Source: JAKLKS01 sp964370855 (GTDB taxonomy: Bacteria > Planctomycetota > JAJSAM01 > JAKLKS01). From it: a DNA stretch of 64,000 nt. The DNA lies in assembly GCA_964370855.1 (NCBI GenBank), contig CAYJMF010000002.1:1-64000 (forward strand), written 5' to 3'. The notes under the pieces are model-generated. The model had not been told where the DNA came from. It saw nothing but the letters and a program-made list of their open reading frames with translations, and did no database searches. Below, one piece after another: positions 41,966-50,436 of the stretch (position 1 is the first letter of the stretch; each line of letters begins with the position of its first letter). The translations under genes were made by a program, and so were the position numbers.

Positions 41966-43135
41966 TCATGGCACGGGCCGTCTCCGCGCCGGCTCGACGC
42001 GCGCGGCGCCGACGAACGCGAGCGCGACGAGCGGGAGCGCCGCGGCCGCGAGAAACCCGATTCGCCCGTCGCCCGGTAGCGAGAAGGAGAGACCGACGAG
42101 CGGCGTGCAGGCGACGACGAGGAGGTTGGCCGCCATGTTGACCACGCCGACGGCGGCGGCAGGCGCGTCCGGGCGCACCCTGGCAGCTGCGCCGAAGCTG
42201 AGGGCGAACGGGATCCCCGAGGCGAAGCCGACGACGAGCGCCCCGAACGCCGAGAGGGCGGGGGGTCCCGCGAGCCCGAGCAGGACGGCCCCACCGGCGC
42301 AGGTCAGGCAGCTCCAGGCGAGCACGGTCGGAACCCGATCGGGGTGCTCCCGGCCGACCCAGCCGCCGAGCGGGCGGCTCACCACTCCGGCCGCGAGCAC
42401 GAGCGCGCCGATTCCCCCGGCCAGGCCCGTCGAGTAGCCGCCCGCCCGGGTGAGCAGCGGCACCACCCAGTTGCCGAGGACGACCGCGAGCCCGAATGAG
42501 GTCATGTAGATCACGCCCAGGCGCAGGAGCCTCGTGTCGCGCAGGAGCCCGGTCACCTGGGGCGCGGCACGCGACACAAGGCGCTGCATCCCACGCGGAC
42601 CGTCCTCGGGCCCCGCCGCGAGCGTGATCGCCGCCGCGCCCGCGAGCGCGAGCCCGCTCCAGAACGGGGCCCGCCAGCCGATCCAGTGCTCGAGCTGGGG
42701 CACGAGCGCGAGCGCGAAGCCGCCCGAGCCGAGCGCGAAGCCCCCGTACAGCCCCTGCGCCAGGGAGGAGCCGCCCTGGGCGCGCACGTAGTCGCTTCCA
42801 GCCACGAAGCCGAGAGCGGTGCCGATGCCAGCGAGCGCCCGCAGCGCGATCACGAGCGCGGGCTCCGGGGCGAGCAGCGCGAGGCCGTTCGCCGCGGCGA
42901 GCACCGCGAGCGCGACCAGGCCGACGCGCCGGGCGCCGAGCCTGTCGACGGAGCGTCCCGCGGGGATCTGGAGGGCCGTGTGCGTGACGAACAGGGCGGT
43001 CGTGAACAGACCGGCGGTCGCGAGCGAGACGCCGTAGTCGTCGTCGATCGTGTCCGCGACCGCACCGACGCTGCCGATGTTCCAGCCGATCGCGAAGCCG
43101 AGCGCGCAGCCCCCGGCGGTCGCCGGCCGGCTCAA
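41966..43135 (-). CDS. MFS transporter
   Basis: A 389-residue transporter with twelve predicted helices in two halves joined by a cytoplasmic loop (EDGPRGMQRLVSRAAPQ, about residues 185-200). The loop 2-3 motif appears as GRSVDRLGARRVG and its counterpart in the second half as GGWVGREHPDRVPT. Substrate is unknown; nitrate/nitrite or sugar-phosphate type MFS proteins have similar outlines. A TTG start overlapping the upstream stop (TTGA) is chosen; an in-frame ATG at 43183 would overlap 52 nt of the previous gene. It is operonic with the oxidoreductase and amidase genes. Confidence 0.8.
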   Translation of the reverse strand: MSRPATAGGCALGFAIGWNIGSVGAVADTIDDDYGVSLATAGLFTTALFVTHTALQIPAGRSVDRLGARRVGLVALAVLAAANGLALLAPEPALVIALRALAGIGTALGFVAGSDYVRAQGGSSLAQGLYGGFALGSGGFALALVPQLEHWIGWRAPFWSGLALAGAAAITLAAGPEDGPRGMQRLVSRAAPQVTGLLRDTRLLRLGVIYMTSFGLAVVLGNWVVPLLTRAGGYSTGLAGGIGALVLAAGVVSRPLGGWVGREHPDRVPTVLAWSCLTCAGGAVLLGLAGPPALSAFGALVVGFASGIPFALSFGAAARVRPDAPAAAVGVVNMAANLLVVACTPLVGLSFSLPGDGRIGFLAAAALPLVALAFVGAARVEPARRRPVP

Positions 43136-44100
43136 GGCATCACGACGAGCTTGGCCGGCGTCCCCGCGGCCTGGCGGCGCCACGCCTCCGCCGCTTGCTC
43201 GAGCGGGATCCGCTCGACGTCGACGTGGATGCGGCCCGCGATCGCGTGGCCGACGAGGGTACGGTAGGCGTCAGCGAGGACGTCGAAGGGGACGCGCAGG
43301 TTCGTGTAGCCGAGCAGCTCGAGCTCCTTCCCGCGAACGGCGGCGGAGGGGATCGCCGCGGCCGCCCCGGCGGACTGCCCGAGCTGGACGATCCGGGCGC
43401 GCTGGCCGGCCGCCTGGAGCGCCGCGACCAGCGGCTCGCCCCAGAGCGGATCGACGATCAGGGTCGGCGCGCTCTCGCCGCAGGCCTCCGCGAGCTCCGC
43501 CGCGAGGTTCTCCTGACCACGCAGCTCGACGGTGGCATCCGCGCCGAGCTCCCGGCAACGTACGAGTCCCTCGGGCCGCCGTCCGGCTGCGACGACCCGG
43601 CCGGCGCCGAGCAGCTTCGCCGCCTGGACCGCGACGACCCCGACCACTCCGGTCGCGCCCAGCACGAGCACGGTCTCGCCCGCCCGCACCGGCGCCCGCC
43701 AGGCGACCGGCAGCCAGCCGGCGAGGCCCGCGATCCCGAGCGCGGCCGCGACCGCGGGGTCTGCGCCCTCGGGCACCGGCACGACGAGGCTCTCGGTTGC
43801 GACGGCTCGCTCGGCCATCACCCCGTCGCGCGCGATGCCGAGCCCGTGCTGCCCGGTCCAGACGATTGTTCCCGGCTCGAGCCGCTCGCCCTCGAGCACC
43901 CTCCCCACGCCCTCGGCGCCCGCCACGTACGGGAGCGGCGGGTGGCCGGCGAAGAAGCCTCCGGACGCGACCGACAGGTCGACCGGGTTGATCGACGCGG
44001 CGAGCATCTCGAGCAGGACCCCGCCCCCGCCCCGGACGGGTTCGGGGACGTCCCGGACGACCGGGGGCTTCGCAAGCTCCGTGACGACGGCTGCTCTCAT
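43132..44100 (-). CDS. Quinone oxidoreductase-like MDR-family NADPH reductase
   Basis: A 322-residue medium-chain dehydrogenase/reductase. N-terminal GroES-like domain with SINPVDLSVASG, YVAGAEGVGRV; Rossmann motif VLVLGATGVVGVVAVQAAKLLGAG (about 145-168) and GRRPEGLVRCRELGAD. No zinc-binding Cys/His sets are present, so it is of the zeta-crystallin/quinone-reductase type rather than a zinc alcohol dehydrogenase. Its ATG overlaps the amidase stop (ATGA). The actual substrate is unknown. Confidence 0.85.
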   Translation of the reverse strand: MRAAVVTELAKPPVVRDVPEPVRGGGGVLLEMLAASINPVDLSVASGGFFAGHPPLPYVAGAEGVGRVLEGERLEPGTIVWTGQHGLGIARDGVMAERAVATESLVVPVPEGADPAVAAALGIAGLAGWLPVAWRAPVRAGETVLVLGATGVVGVVAVQAAKLLGAGRVVAAGRRPEGLVRCRELGADATVELRGQENLAAELAEACGESAPTLIVDPLWGEPLVAALQAAGQRARIVQLGQSAGAAAAIPSAAVRGKELELLGYTNLRVPFDVLADAYRTLVGHAIAGRIHVDVERIPLEQAAEAWRRQAAGTPAKLVVMP

Positions 44101-45500
44101 GGTGTGGCTCCCTCCGGGGACGCGAGCGCCGGGCGACGCTCGTGCCAGTTGGTGACGGCCTGGAACGCGTGGGCGGCGCGCAGCACGGTCGCCTCGTCGA
44201 GGCGGCGGCCGGCGAGCGCGAGCCCGACGGGGAGCCCGTCGACGAGCCCGCACGGCACGCTCGCGGCAGGCGCGCCGACGCAACTCCAGGGCGAGTTATA
44301 GGGGATGATCGAGAGGCGGTAGGGGACGGGCTCGTCGCCGATCGTGACGGTGTCCTCGCCGATCCGCGGCGGCAGCACGGGCATTGCCGGCGCAGCGAGC
44401 AGGTCGACACGCTCGAGCACGCGCCGGTGCTGCTCGTGCGCGAGCCGGCGGGCACGCTGGCCGAGCACGTAGGCCGTCGGAGGAACGAACAGGCCCGTCA
44501 GCAGGCGGGCTCGGACGTCCGGGTCGTAGTCGCCTAGCCGCGTGCGCAGCCACCCGAGATGCGCCTCCGTTGCCTCCGGGAACTGGATCGCCTGCTGGAT
44601 CGTGCCGAGCAGGGCGAGCCCGGGAATCTCGACGTCCACGAGCGTCGCGCCCGCCCCGCGCAGGGCTGCGAGCGAGTCGCGCACGGCGGCGGCGACGCGA
44701 GGGTCGATCGGCCCCTCGAACAGCTCGGCGACGACCCCGACGCGCAAACCGCGCAGATCTCCGGTCAGGTGCTGCCGGTAGGGCGGCACGGGCGCCGAGA
44801 CCGTGGCCGGATCGCCCGGGTCGGCGCCCGCGATCGCCTCGAGCAGGAGCGCACAGTCCTCGGCCGTCCGCGCGATCGGCCCGACCACGTCGAAGCTCCG
44901 CGCGACCGGGAGGACCCCGCGGTTCGAGACCCGCCCGGTGCTCGGGCGCAGGCCCGTAACGCCGCAGAAGGCAGCCGGGATGCGGATCGAGCCGGCGGTG
45001 TCGGTGCCGAGCGTGCCGGCGGCCAGCCCGGCCGCCATGGCGGCGCCGCTGCCGCCGCTCGAGCCGCCGCAGACCCGGTCGGGGCTCCACGGATTCCGCG
45101 CCGGGCCGAACGCGGTGCTCGTGGTCAGGGCGCCGTAGGCGAACTCGTGCGTGTTCAGCTTGCCGATCACGATCGCGCCCGCCGCGCGCAGGCGCTCGAC
45201 GACCGCGGCGTCCCGTGCGGCCGGCTCGCTTGCGGCGAGCACCCGCGAGCCCGCGGTGGTACGCGTCCCGGCCACGTCGATCACGTCCTTGACGGCCACC
45301 GGCGCGCCCCAGAGCGGCCCTCGCGGGCCGCCCGCCCCGGCGAGCGCCTCCGCCTCGGCGAGCGCCTCCTCTCCTCGTACGGCGATGTAGGCGTTGAGCG
45401 TGCCGTCGAGCGCCTCGATCCGCTCGAGCGTCGCGCGCACCGCCTCGACGGGTGCCAGCTCGCCCGCCGCGAGGCGGCGAACGAGCGCGGCGAGCGTCAC
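44097..45500 (-). CDS. Amidase signature enzyme (GatA/AtzE-like)
   Basis: A 467-residue amidase. The Ser-cisSer-Lys triad is visible: Lys in VAVKDVIDVAGT (about residue 71), cis-Ser in GGSSGGSGAA, and nucleophile Ser in TDTAGSIRIPAAFCG. It could hydrolyse a small amide or be a GatA-type subunit; the absence of gatB nearby argues against tRNA amidotransferase. The next gene upstream encodes a small GatC/AtzG-like partner, overlapping by four nt. GTG start with GAGGAGGAG upstream. Confidence 0.87.
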   Translation of the reverse strand: MTLAALVRRLAAGELAPVEAVRATLERIEALDGTLNAYIAVRGEEALAEAEALAGAGGPRGPLWGAPVAVKDVIDVAGTRTTAGSRVLAASEPAARDAAVVERLRAAGAIVIGKLNTHEFAYGALTTSTAFGPARNPWSPDRVCGGSSGGSGAAMAAGLAAGTLGTDTAGSIRIPAAFCGVTGLRPSTGRVSNRGVLPVARSFDVVGPIARTAEDCALLLEAIAGADPGDPATVSAPVPPYRQHLTGDLRGLRVGVVAELFEGPIDPRVAAAVRDSLAALRGAGATLVDVEIPGLALLGTIQQAIQFPEATEAHLGWLRTRLGDYDPDVRARLLTGLFVPPTAYVLGQRARRLAHEQHRRVLERVDLLAAPAMPVLPPRIGEDTVTIGDEPVPYRLSIIPYNSPWSCVGAPAASVPCGLVDGLPVGLALAGRRLDEATVLRAAHAFQAVTNWHERRPALASPEGATP

Positions 45501-45688
45501 GGCTCCTCCTCGGGGGCGAAGCGGCCGGCCGGGACGATCCCGGGCGGGACGCGGCGTTCGAGCTTCTCGAGCTCGGGCAGCAGGACAGCGAGGAAGCCCC
45601 GGACGCGCTCGAGGTCGTCGTCCGTGGGCTCGACGCCCTGCCGCGCTGCCAGCTCGCGCAGCAGCTGGATCGACGGCGCGGCGTCCAC
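45497..45688 (-). CDS. Small amidase partner, GatC/AtzG-like (DUF4089 type)
   Basis: A 63-residue helical protein (QLLRELAARQGVEP, DDLERVRGFLAVLLPELEKLE) ending in FAPEEEP, a tail reminiscent of GatC and of AtzG, small subunits that wrap around amidase-signature enzymes. It begins at GTG 45688 and its stop overlaps the amidase GTG. The family assignment is by size, charge pattern and position, not by a diagnostic motif. Confidence 0.6.
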   Translation of the reverse strand: MDAAPSIQLLRELAARQGVEPTDDDLERVRGFLAVLLPELEKLERRVPPGIVPAGRFAPEEEP

Positions 45689-45711
45689 GGTTGGGCGCGA
45701 CTCTAGCGCAG

Positions 45712-45717
45712 TAGACT
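45712..45717 (+). promoter_or_regulatory. -10 element TAGACT before fmdB-like gene
   Basis: TAGACT ends eight nt before the ATG at 45726, and there is no Shine-Dalgarno. Confidence 0.35.
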
Positions 45718-45725
45718 TCGCGGCG

Positions 45726-45938
45726 ATGCCGATCTACGAGTACCTCTGCGGGAGCTGCGACGCCCGCTTCGAGGACTGGCTCTGGCAGTCGACCGACCCG
45801 GCGCCCCCGTGCCCCGGGTGCGGCGCGTCCGGTGCGACCCGTGTCTACTCGCAATTCGCGACCGAATGGCGCCCGAGCAAGATCAACTGGCACCGTCTCG
45901 GCAGCTGGGGCAAGAAGCCCGACAAGAAGGTCTTCTAG
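45726..45938 (+). CDS. FmdB-family zinc-ribbon protein
   Basis: A 70-residue protein beginning MPIYEYLCGSCDARFE with a second pair in CPGCGA, together a CxxC...CxxC zinc ribbon typical of the FmdB putative regulatory family. The C-terminal half (FATEWRPSKINWHRLGSWGKKPDKKVF, positions 44-70) is basic and aromatic. Function of the family is unclear. It stands alone between a divergent amidase operon and a photolyase remnant. Confidence 0.88.
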   Translation: MPIYEYLCGSCDARFEDWLWQSTDPAPPCPGCGASGATRVYSQFATEWRPSKINWHRLGSWGKKPDKKVF

Positions 45939-45996
45939 CCGGGGCAGCCCGGCCACGCCGGCAACGACGTGCTGCCGCGTCGCCTGCCGGCGCGCG

Positions 45997-46356
45997 TCAC
46001 CTACCGAGCCCTGAGCGTCGCGAACGCGGTGCGGCCGGCTCGTAGCGCCGGCTCCAGACGACCCGGTTGGCACCGGTCTCGGCGGCGACCGCTCGCAGGG
46101 CCTCGAGCGTCGGCCCGCGGCGCAGGACGAGCCGCGAGCCCGCTCGCTCGAGCGAGCTGCCGAGTCTCGCGAGCGAGCGGTGGAGCCACCAGCGGGAGGC
46201 GGTGCCCGGCTGCCAGGGGGCCTCCTCCTCCGGGGCCCAGACGAACACGGGCACGACCGGGCCCCGGGCGGCGGCGGCCGCGAGCGCCGGGTTGTCCTCG
46301 AGGCGCAGGTCGTGCCGGAGCCAGACGACCGTGGGGGCCTGCACGTGCGTCATCAT
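45997..46356 (-). pseudogene. Truncated deoxyribodipyrimidine photolyase
   Basis: A 119-residue frame with a good photolyase N-terminus: VVWLRHDLRLEDNPAL, VVPVFVWAPEEE, SRWWLHRSLARLG, and VVWSRRYEPAA. Normal photolyases have about 450 residues, with the FAD-binding domain in the C-terminal two thirds. Here the homology ends at RYEPAA and the frame stops soon after; the following 60 nt to fmdB hold no continuation in any frame I checked. It is therefore probably an inactive relic. Its neighbours are typical photolyase-cluster genes. Confidence 0.65.
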
Positions 46357-46393
46357 GCATCCGTACGCCGCACCCGCGCCGTACGGATCGAAG

Positions 46394-47749
46394 ATGGCGA
46401 ACGCCGTGTTCAGCAAGGAGAGCCGGGTTCCCGCTCCCGCCGAGCGGGTGTTTGCCTGGCACGAGCGTCCGGGCGCGTTCGAGCGCCTGACCCCGCCCTG
46501 GGAGCGCGTCCGCCTGCTCAGCCACGAGGGGATCCGCGACGGCGATCGTGCGGTGCTCGAGCTGCGCAAGGGGCCGTTTCGCCGCCGCTGGGTCGCCGTC
46601 CACGAAGACTACGAGGAGGGGCGCCGCTTCGCCGATCGCCAGGAGTCCGGGCCGTTCGCCCACTGGCACCACGTGCACGGCTTCGAGCCGGACGGGGAGG
46701 GGGCGACGCGGGTCGTCGACGAGGTCGACTACCGCCTGCCGGGCGGGGCGTTCGGCGAGCTGCTCGGGGGGCCGCTCGCGCGCCGCACGCTCGAGCGGAT
46801 GTTCGAGTTTCGCCACCGGCGACTCGCCGACGATCTTGCCAGACATGAGGCCGCGGGCCTGCCGCCGCTTCGAGTCGCGATCACCGGCGCGTCCGGCCTG
46901 ATCGGAACCGCGCTCGGCGCGTTCCTCTCGACCGGCGGGCACGAGGTCGTTCGTCTCGTGCGCGGCCGGGCCGGGCCCGGGGAGGCTCGCTGGGATCCCG
47001 CCGCCGGCGAGGTCGACGCCGCCGGGCTCGAGGGTGTCGACGCGCTCGTACACCTCGCCGCAGCGACGATCTCGAAGCGCTGGACGCGTGAGCGCAAGCG
47101 CGAGATCCTCGAGAGCCGAAGCCGGGGAACGGGCGTGCTCGCCGAGGCGCTCGCCGGGCTCGAGCGCCCCCCGCGCGTGCTCGTCTGCGCCTCCGGGATC
47201 GGCTACTACGGCAGCCGCGGCGACGAGACCCTGACCGAGGCGAGCGCCTCCGGCGACGATTTCGTGGCCGCCGTCTGCCGCGCCTGGGAGGGTGCTGCCG
47301 AGCCAGCCGCCGCGGCCGGGATCCGGGTCGTCAACCTGCGCATGGGCGTCGTCCTCTCGGCCGTGCTGCCGCGGCTGCTCCTGCCCTTCAGGGCCGGCCT
47401 CGGCGGGCGGCTCGGCAGCGGTCGCCAGTGGTGGAGCTGGCTTTCCCTCGACGACGCCGTCGGCGCCTTCCACCACGCGATCGCGACCGAGTCGCTCGCG
47501 GGGCCCGTCAACGTCTGCGCGCCCGGGCTCGTCACGAACGCGCAGTTCACGCGCACGCTCGGCCGCGTGCTGCGGCGCCCGGCCGTGCTGCCGGTTCCGG
47601 CGCCGGCCCTGCGGATCGCGTTCGGGGAGCTCGCGGACGGGCTCCTGCTCGCGAGCCAGCGCGCGCTTTCCGCCCGGCTCGAGGGGAGCGGCTTTTCGTT
47701 CGTTCAGCCCGAGCTCGAGGCGGCGCTGCGCCGAGAGCTCGGTCGATGA
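46394..47749 (+). CDS. SRPBCC domain fused to TIGR01777-type epimerase
   Basis: A 451-residue two-domain protein. Residues 5-150 form a START/SRPBCC-like ligand-binding domain (SKESRVPAPAERVFAWHERPGAFERLTPP, positions 7-35). Residues 158-450 are an SDR-type NAD(P) domain with VAITGASGLIGTAL, WDPAAGEVD, VHLAAATISKRWT, SGIGYYGSRGDE and NVCAPGLVTNAQF, the TIGR01777 family. These fusions often sit with photolyase genes, as here. ATG at 46394 is chosen as the start of SRPBCC similarity. Its stop overlaps the next ATG. Confidence 0.85.
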   Translation: MANAVFSKESRVPAPAERVFAWHERPGAFERLTPPWERVRLLSHEGIRDGDRAVLELRKGPFRRRWVAVHEDYEEGRRFADRQESGPFAHWHHVHGFEPDGEGATRVVDEVDYRLPGGAFGELLGGPLARRTLERMFEFRHRRLADDLARHEAAGLPPLRVAITGASGLIGTALGAFLSTGGHEVVRLVRGRAGPGEARWDPAAGEVDAAGLEGVDALVHLAAATISKRWTRERKREILESRSRGTGVLAEALAGLERPPRVLVCASGIGYYGSRGDETLTEASASGDDFVAAVCRAWEGAAEPAAAAGIRVVNLRMGVVLSAVLPRLLLPFRAGLGGRLGSGRQWWSWLSLDDAVGAFHHAIATESLAGPVNVCAPGLVTNAQFTRTLGRVLRRPAVLPVPAPALRIAFGELADGLLLASQRALSARLEGSGFSFVQPELEAALRRELGR

Positions 47750-48993
47750 GCGCCGACGCGGTCGTCGTCGGGGCCGGCCTTGCCGGGCTCGCGTGCGCGC
47801 TTCGGCTCGAGGAGGCCGGGCTCTCGACGGTCGTGCTCGAGGCCTCGGATGCTGTCGGCGGGCGCGTGCGCACCGACGCCGTCGACGGATTCCTGCTTGA
47901 TCGTGGCTTCCAGGTGCTCTTGACCGCCTACCCCGAGGCGCAGCGCGTCTTCGATTACGAGCGCCTCGACCTGCGCGAGTTCTACCCGGGCGCGCTCGTG
48001 CGGGCGCAGGGCGGCTTCCATCGCGTCGCCGACCCGTTCCGCCGCCCGCTCGACGCGCTCGGATCGATCCGCTCGCCGGTCGGGGCGCTCCGTGACCTGC
48101 CCCGGCTCGCCCGGCTGCGCGCGCGGGCACGGGCGGGATCGCTCGAGGGCCTCTTCGCCCGCCGCGAGACGACGACGCTCGAGGCGCTGCGGGCGCTCGA
48201 GCTGTCCCCGCGCATCGTCGAGCGCTTCTTCCGCCCGTTCCTCGGCGGCGTCTTCCTCGACCGCGAGCTGACGACGTCGAGCCGGATGCTCGACTTCGTC
48301 ACGCGGATGTTCTCGCTCGGCTACGCGGCCCTGCCGGCGGCCGGGATGGGCGCGCTGCCCGCCCAGCTCGCGGACGCGCTTCCGCCCGGAACGCTCCGGA
48401 CCGCGACCCCGGTCGAGAGGGTCGAGGCGGGGGCTGTCGTGACCGCCGACGGGGAGCGGATCGACGTTCGCGCCGTCGTCGTCGCGGCCGACGGGGCCGG
48501 TGCGGCCGGCCTGCTCGCCGGCGTCGAGGCCCCGCGCTGGCGCTCGACCGCATGCCTGTACTTCGACGCGCCGGAGCCGCCCGTCGAAGGCGCGATCCTC
48601 GTCCTCGACGGTGACGGCGAGGGGCCGGTCAACAACCTCTGCGTTCCGAGCTCGGTCGCGCCCGGCTACGCGCCGGCGGGGCGCGCGCTCGTCTCGGCGA
48701 GCGTGATCGGAAGCCCCGTCCTGCCCGATGCGGAGCTCGGGGCGGCCGTTCGCCGGCAGCTGCGCGGCTGGTTCGGCGCCGCCGTCGAGGACTGGCGGCA
48801 CCTGCGTACGTACCGGATCGAGCACGCGCTGCCGGTTCGCGAGCCGCCGTCGCTCGAGCCGCGTGACAGGGTCGTCAGGCTCGGGTCGGGCCTCTACGTC
48901 TGCGGCGACCACCGGGAGACGGCGTCGATCCAGGGCGCGCTTGCCTCCGGCCGGCGGGCCGCCCGCGCCGTTGCCGAGGAGCTCGCGCGCTGA
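47746..48993 (+). CDS. FAD-dependent amine oxidase/desaturase-like protein
   Basis: A 415-residue flavoprotein. N-terminal dinucleotide fold VVVGAGLAGLACALRLEEAG (about 6-25) and VVLEASDAVGGRVRT; C-terminal FAD block LYVCGDHRETASIQGALASGRRAA. It belongs to the broad NAD(P)/FAD-dependent phytoene desaturase or amine-oxidase-like group. The substrate is unknown. It is coupled by ATGA to the TIGR01777 gene and by CTGA to the next one. Confidence 0.85.
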   Translation: MSADAVVVGAGLAGLACALRLEEAGLSTVVLEASDAVGGRVRTDAVDGFLLDRGFQVLLTAYPEAQRVFDYERLDLREFYPGALVRAQGGFHRVADPFRRPLDALGSIRSPVGALRDLPRLARLRARARAGSLEGLFARRETTTLEALRALELSPRIVERFFRPFLGGVFLDRELTTSSRMLDFVTRMFSLGYAALPAAGMGALPAQLADALPPGTLRTATPVERVEAGAVVTADGERIDVRAVVVAADGAGAAGLLAGVEAPRWRSTACLYFDAPEPPVEGAILVLDGDGEGPVNNLCVPSSVAPGYAPAGRALVSASVIGSPVLPDAELGAAVRRQLRGWFGAAVEDWRHLRTYRIEHALPVREPPSLEPRDRVVRLGSGLYVCGDHRETASIQGALASGRRAARAVAEELAR

Positions 48994-50426
48994 GCGCCGG
49001 CCGCCTCGTCCTCCTCACCGGCGCGACCGGCTACGTCGGCGGCCGGCTCCTGCACGCGCTCGAGGAGCGGGGCGAGCGCGTCCGCTGCCTGACGCGCCGG
49101 CCGGAGGCGCTCGCCGCCCGGATCGCCGCGACCACGGAGGCCGCTCGCGGCGACGTGCTCGACGAGGCGTCGGTCCAGGCGGCCATGGCCGGCATGGACA
49201 CCGCCTACTACCTCGTCCACTCGATGGGCTCGAGGGGCGAGTTCGAGCGGGAGGACCGGCTCGCCGCGGAGATCTTCGCCCGGGCCGCCGCCGGGGCGGG
49301 CGTGCGGCGGATCGTCTACCTCGGCGGCCTCGGCGAGGGCAGCGAGCTGTCGCCCCACCTGGCGAGCCGGCAGGAGGTCGGCCGCGTGCTGGCGTCCACG
49401 GGCGTCCCCGTCGTCGAGCTGAGGGCGTCGATCGTGATCGGCTCCGGCAGCCTCTCGTTCGAGCTCGTGCGGGGCCTCTCCGACCGCCTGCCCGTGATGG
49501 TGACGCCCCGCTGGGTGAAGGTGCTCGCCCAACCGATCGCGATCGAGGACGTGATCGCCTACCTCGTCGCTGCACTCGACCTCGAGTCGCCGGCCGGCGC
49601 GGTGTACGAGATTGGCGGGAGCGACCGCGTCTCCTACCTCGGGATCATGCGCGAGTACTGGCGCCAGCGGGACCTGCGGCGACTCGTCGTCTCCCTGCCC
49701 GTCCTGACGCCGCGCCTCTCGAGCCTCTGGCTCGGCCTCGTCACCCCCGTCTACGCCCGGATCGGGCGCAAGCTGATCGACAGCCTGCGCAACCCGACCG
49801 TCGTCAACGACCCCCGGGCGCTCGCCGACTTCCCGTCGATCCGCCCGCGCGGGATCGCGGAGGCGATCGAGCGGGCGCTCGTCAACGAGGAGCGCGAGCT
49901 CGCGGAGACGCGCTGGTCGGATGCGCTCTCCTCGAGCGGCGGCAAGCTTCCGTCCGACCTGCAGCTCGGCTCGCGCCTCGTCGACTCGCGCGTGCGCGAG
50001 GTGCCGTTCCCGCCCGAGCAGGCGTTCGCACCGATCCAGCGGATCGGGGGCGAGACCGGCTGGTACTTCGCGGATCGGCTCTGGCGCCTGAGGGGGTTTC
50101 TCGACCTTCTCGCCGGCGGCGCGGGCCTGCGCCGCGGCCGCCGCGACCCCGAGCGGCTCGTCCCCGGGGACACGGTCGACTTCTGGCGGGTCGAGGCGGT
50201 CGAGCCGCCCCGGCTGCTCCGCCTCGTCGCCGAGATGAAGCTGCCGGGCCGGGCGTGGCTCCAGTTCGAGGTCGACCCGAGCGGGGCCGGCTCGATGATC
50301 CGCCAGACCGCGATCTACGACCCGGTCGGGCTGGCCGGACGCCTGTACTGGTACGCGCTCTACCCGCTCCACCAGCTCGTCTTCTCGGGGATGCTGCGCG
50401 GGATCGCCCGCTCGCTGCGCGCGTAA
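48990..50426 (+). CDS. NAD-dependent epimerase-like protein with DUF2867 domain
   Basis: A protein of about 478 residues. Rossmann start LVLLTGATGYVGGRLLHALE, then YYLVHSMGSRGEFEREDR, RIVYLGGLGE and AIEDVIAYLVAAL, an SDR-like domain (1-290). The C-terminal domain (about 315-475) is DUF2867 (GETGWYFADRLWRLRG, GDTVDFWRVEAVE). The conserved TGATGYVGG lies so close to the previous stop that only a CTG at 48990 (CTGA overlap) can start it; the first in-frame ATG (49155... an internal Met) would delete the NAD site. Confidence 0.8.
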   Translation: MSAGRLVLLTGATGYVGGRLLHALEERGERVRCLTRRPEALAARIAATTEAARGDVLDEASVQAAMAGMDTAYYLVHSMGSRGEFEREDRLAAEIFARAAAGAGVRRIVYLGGLGEGSELSPHLASRQEVGRVLASTGVPVVELRASIVIGSGSLSFELVRGLSDRLPVMVTPRWVKVLAQPIAIEDVIAYLVAALDLESPAGAVYEIGGSDRVSYLGIMREYWRQRDLRRLVVSLPVLTPRLSSLWLGLVTPVYARIGRKLIDSLRNPTVVNDPRALADFPSIRPRGIAEAIERALVNEERELAETRWSDALSSSGGKLPSDLQLGSRLVDSRVREVPFPPEQAFAPIQRIGGETGWYFADRLWRLRGFLDLLAGGAGLRRGRRDPERLVPGDTVDFWRVEAVEPPRLLRLVAEMKLPGRAWLQFEVDPSGAGSMIRQTAIYDPVGLAGRLYWYALYPLHQLVFSGMLRGIARSLRA

Positions 50427-50429
50427 AGT
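50424..50429 (+). promoter_or_regulatory. -10 element TAAAGT before RraA-like gene
   Basis: TAAAGT overlaps the preceding stop codon and ends seven nt before GTG 50437. No Shine-Dalgarno is present, indicating a possible leaderless message. Confidence 0.4.
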
Positions 50430-50436
50430 TCCCCGC

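Noticed and set aside
44097..45500. GatA of the glutamyl-tRNA amidotransferase
   Set aside because: No gatB is adjacent, and the neighbours are an oxidoreductase and an MFS transporter, so a catabolic amidase is more likely.
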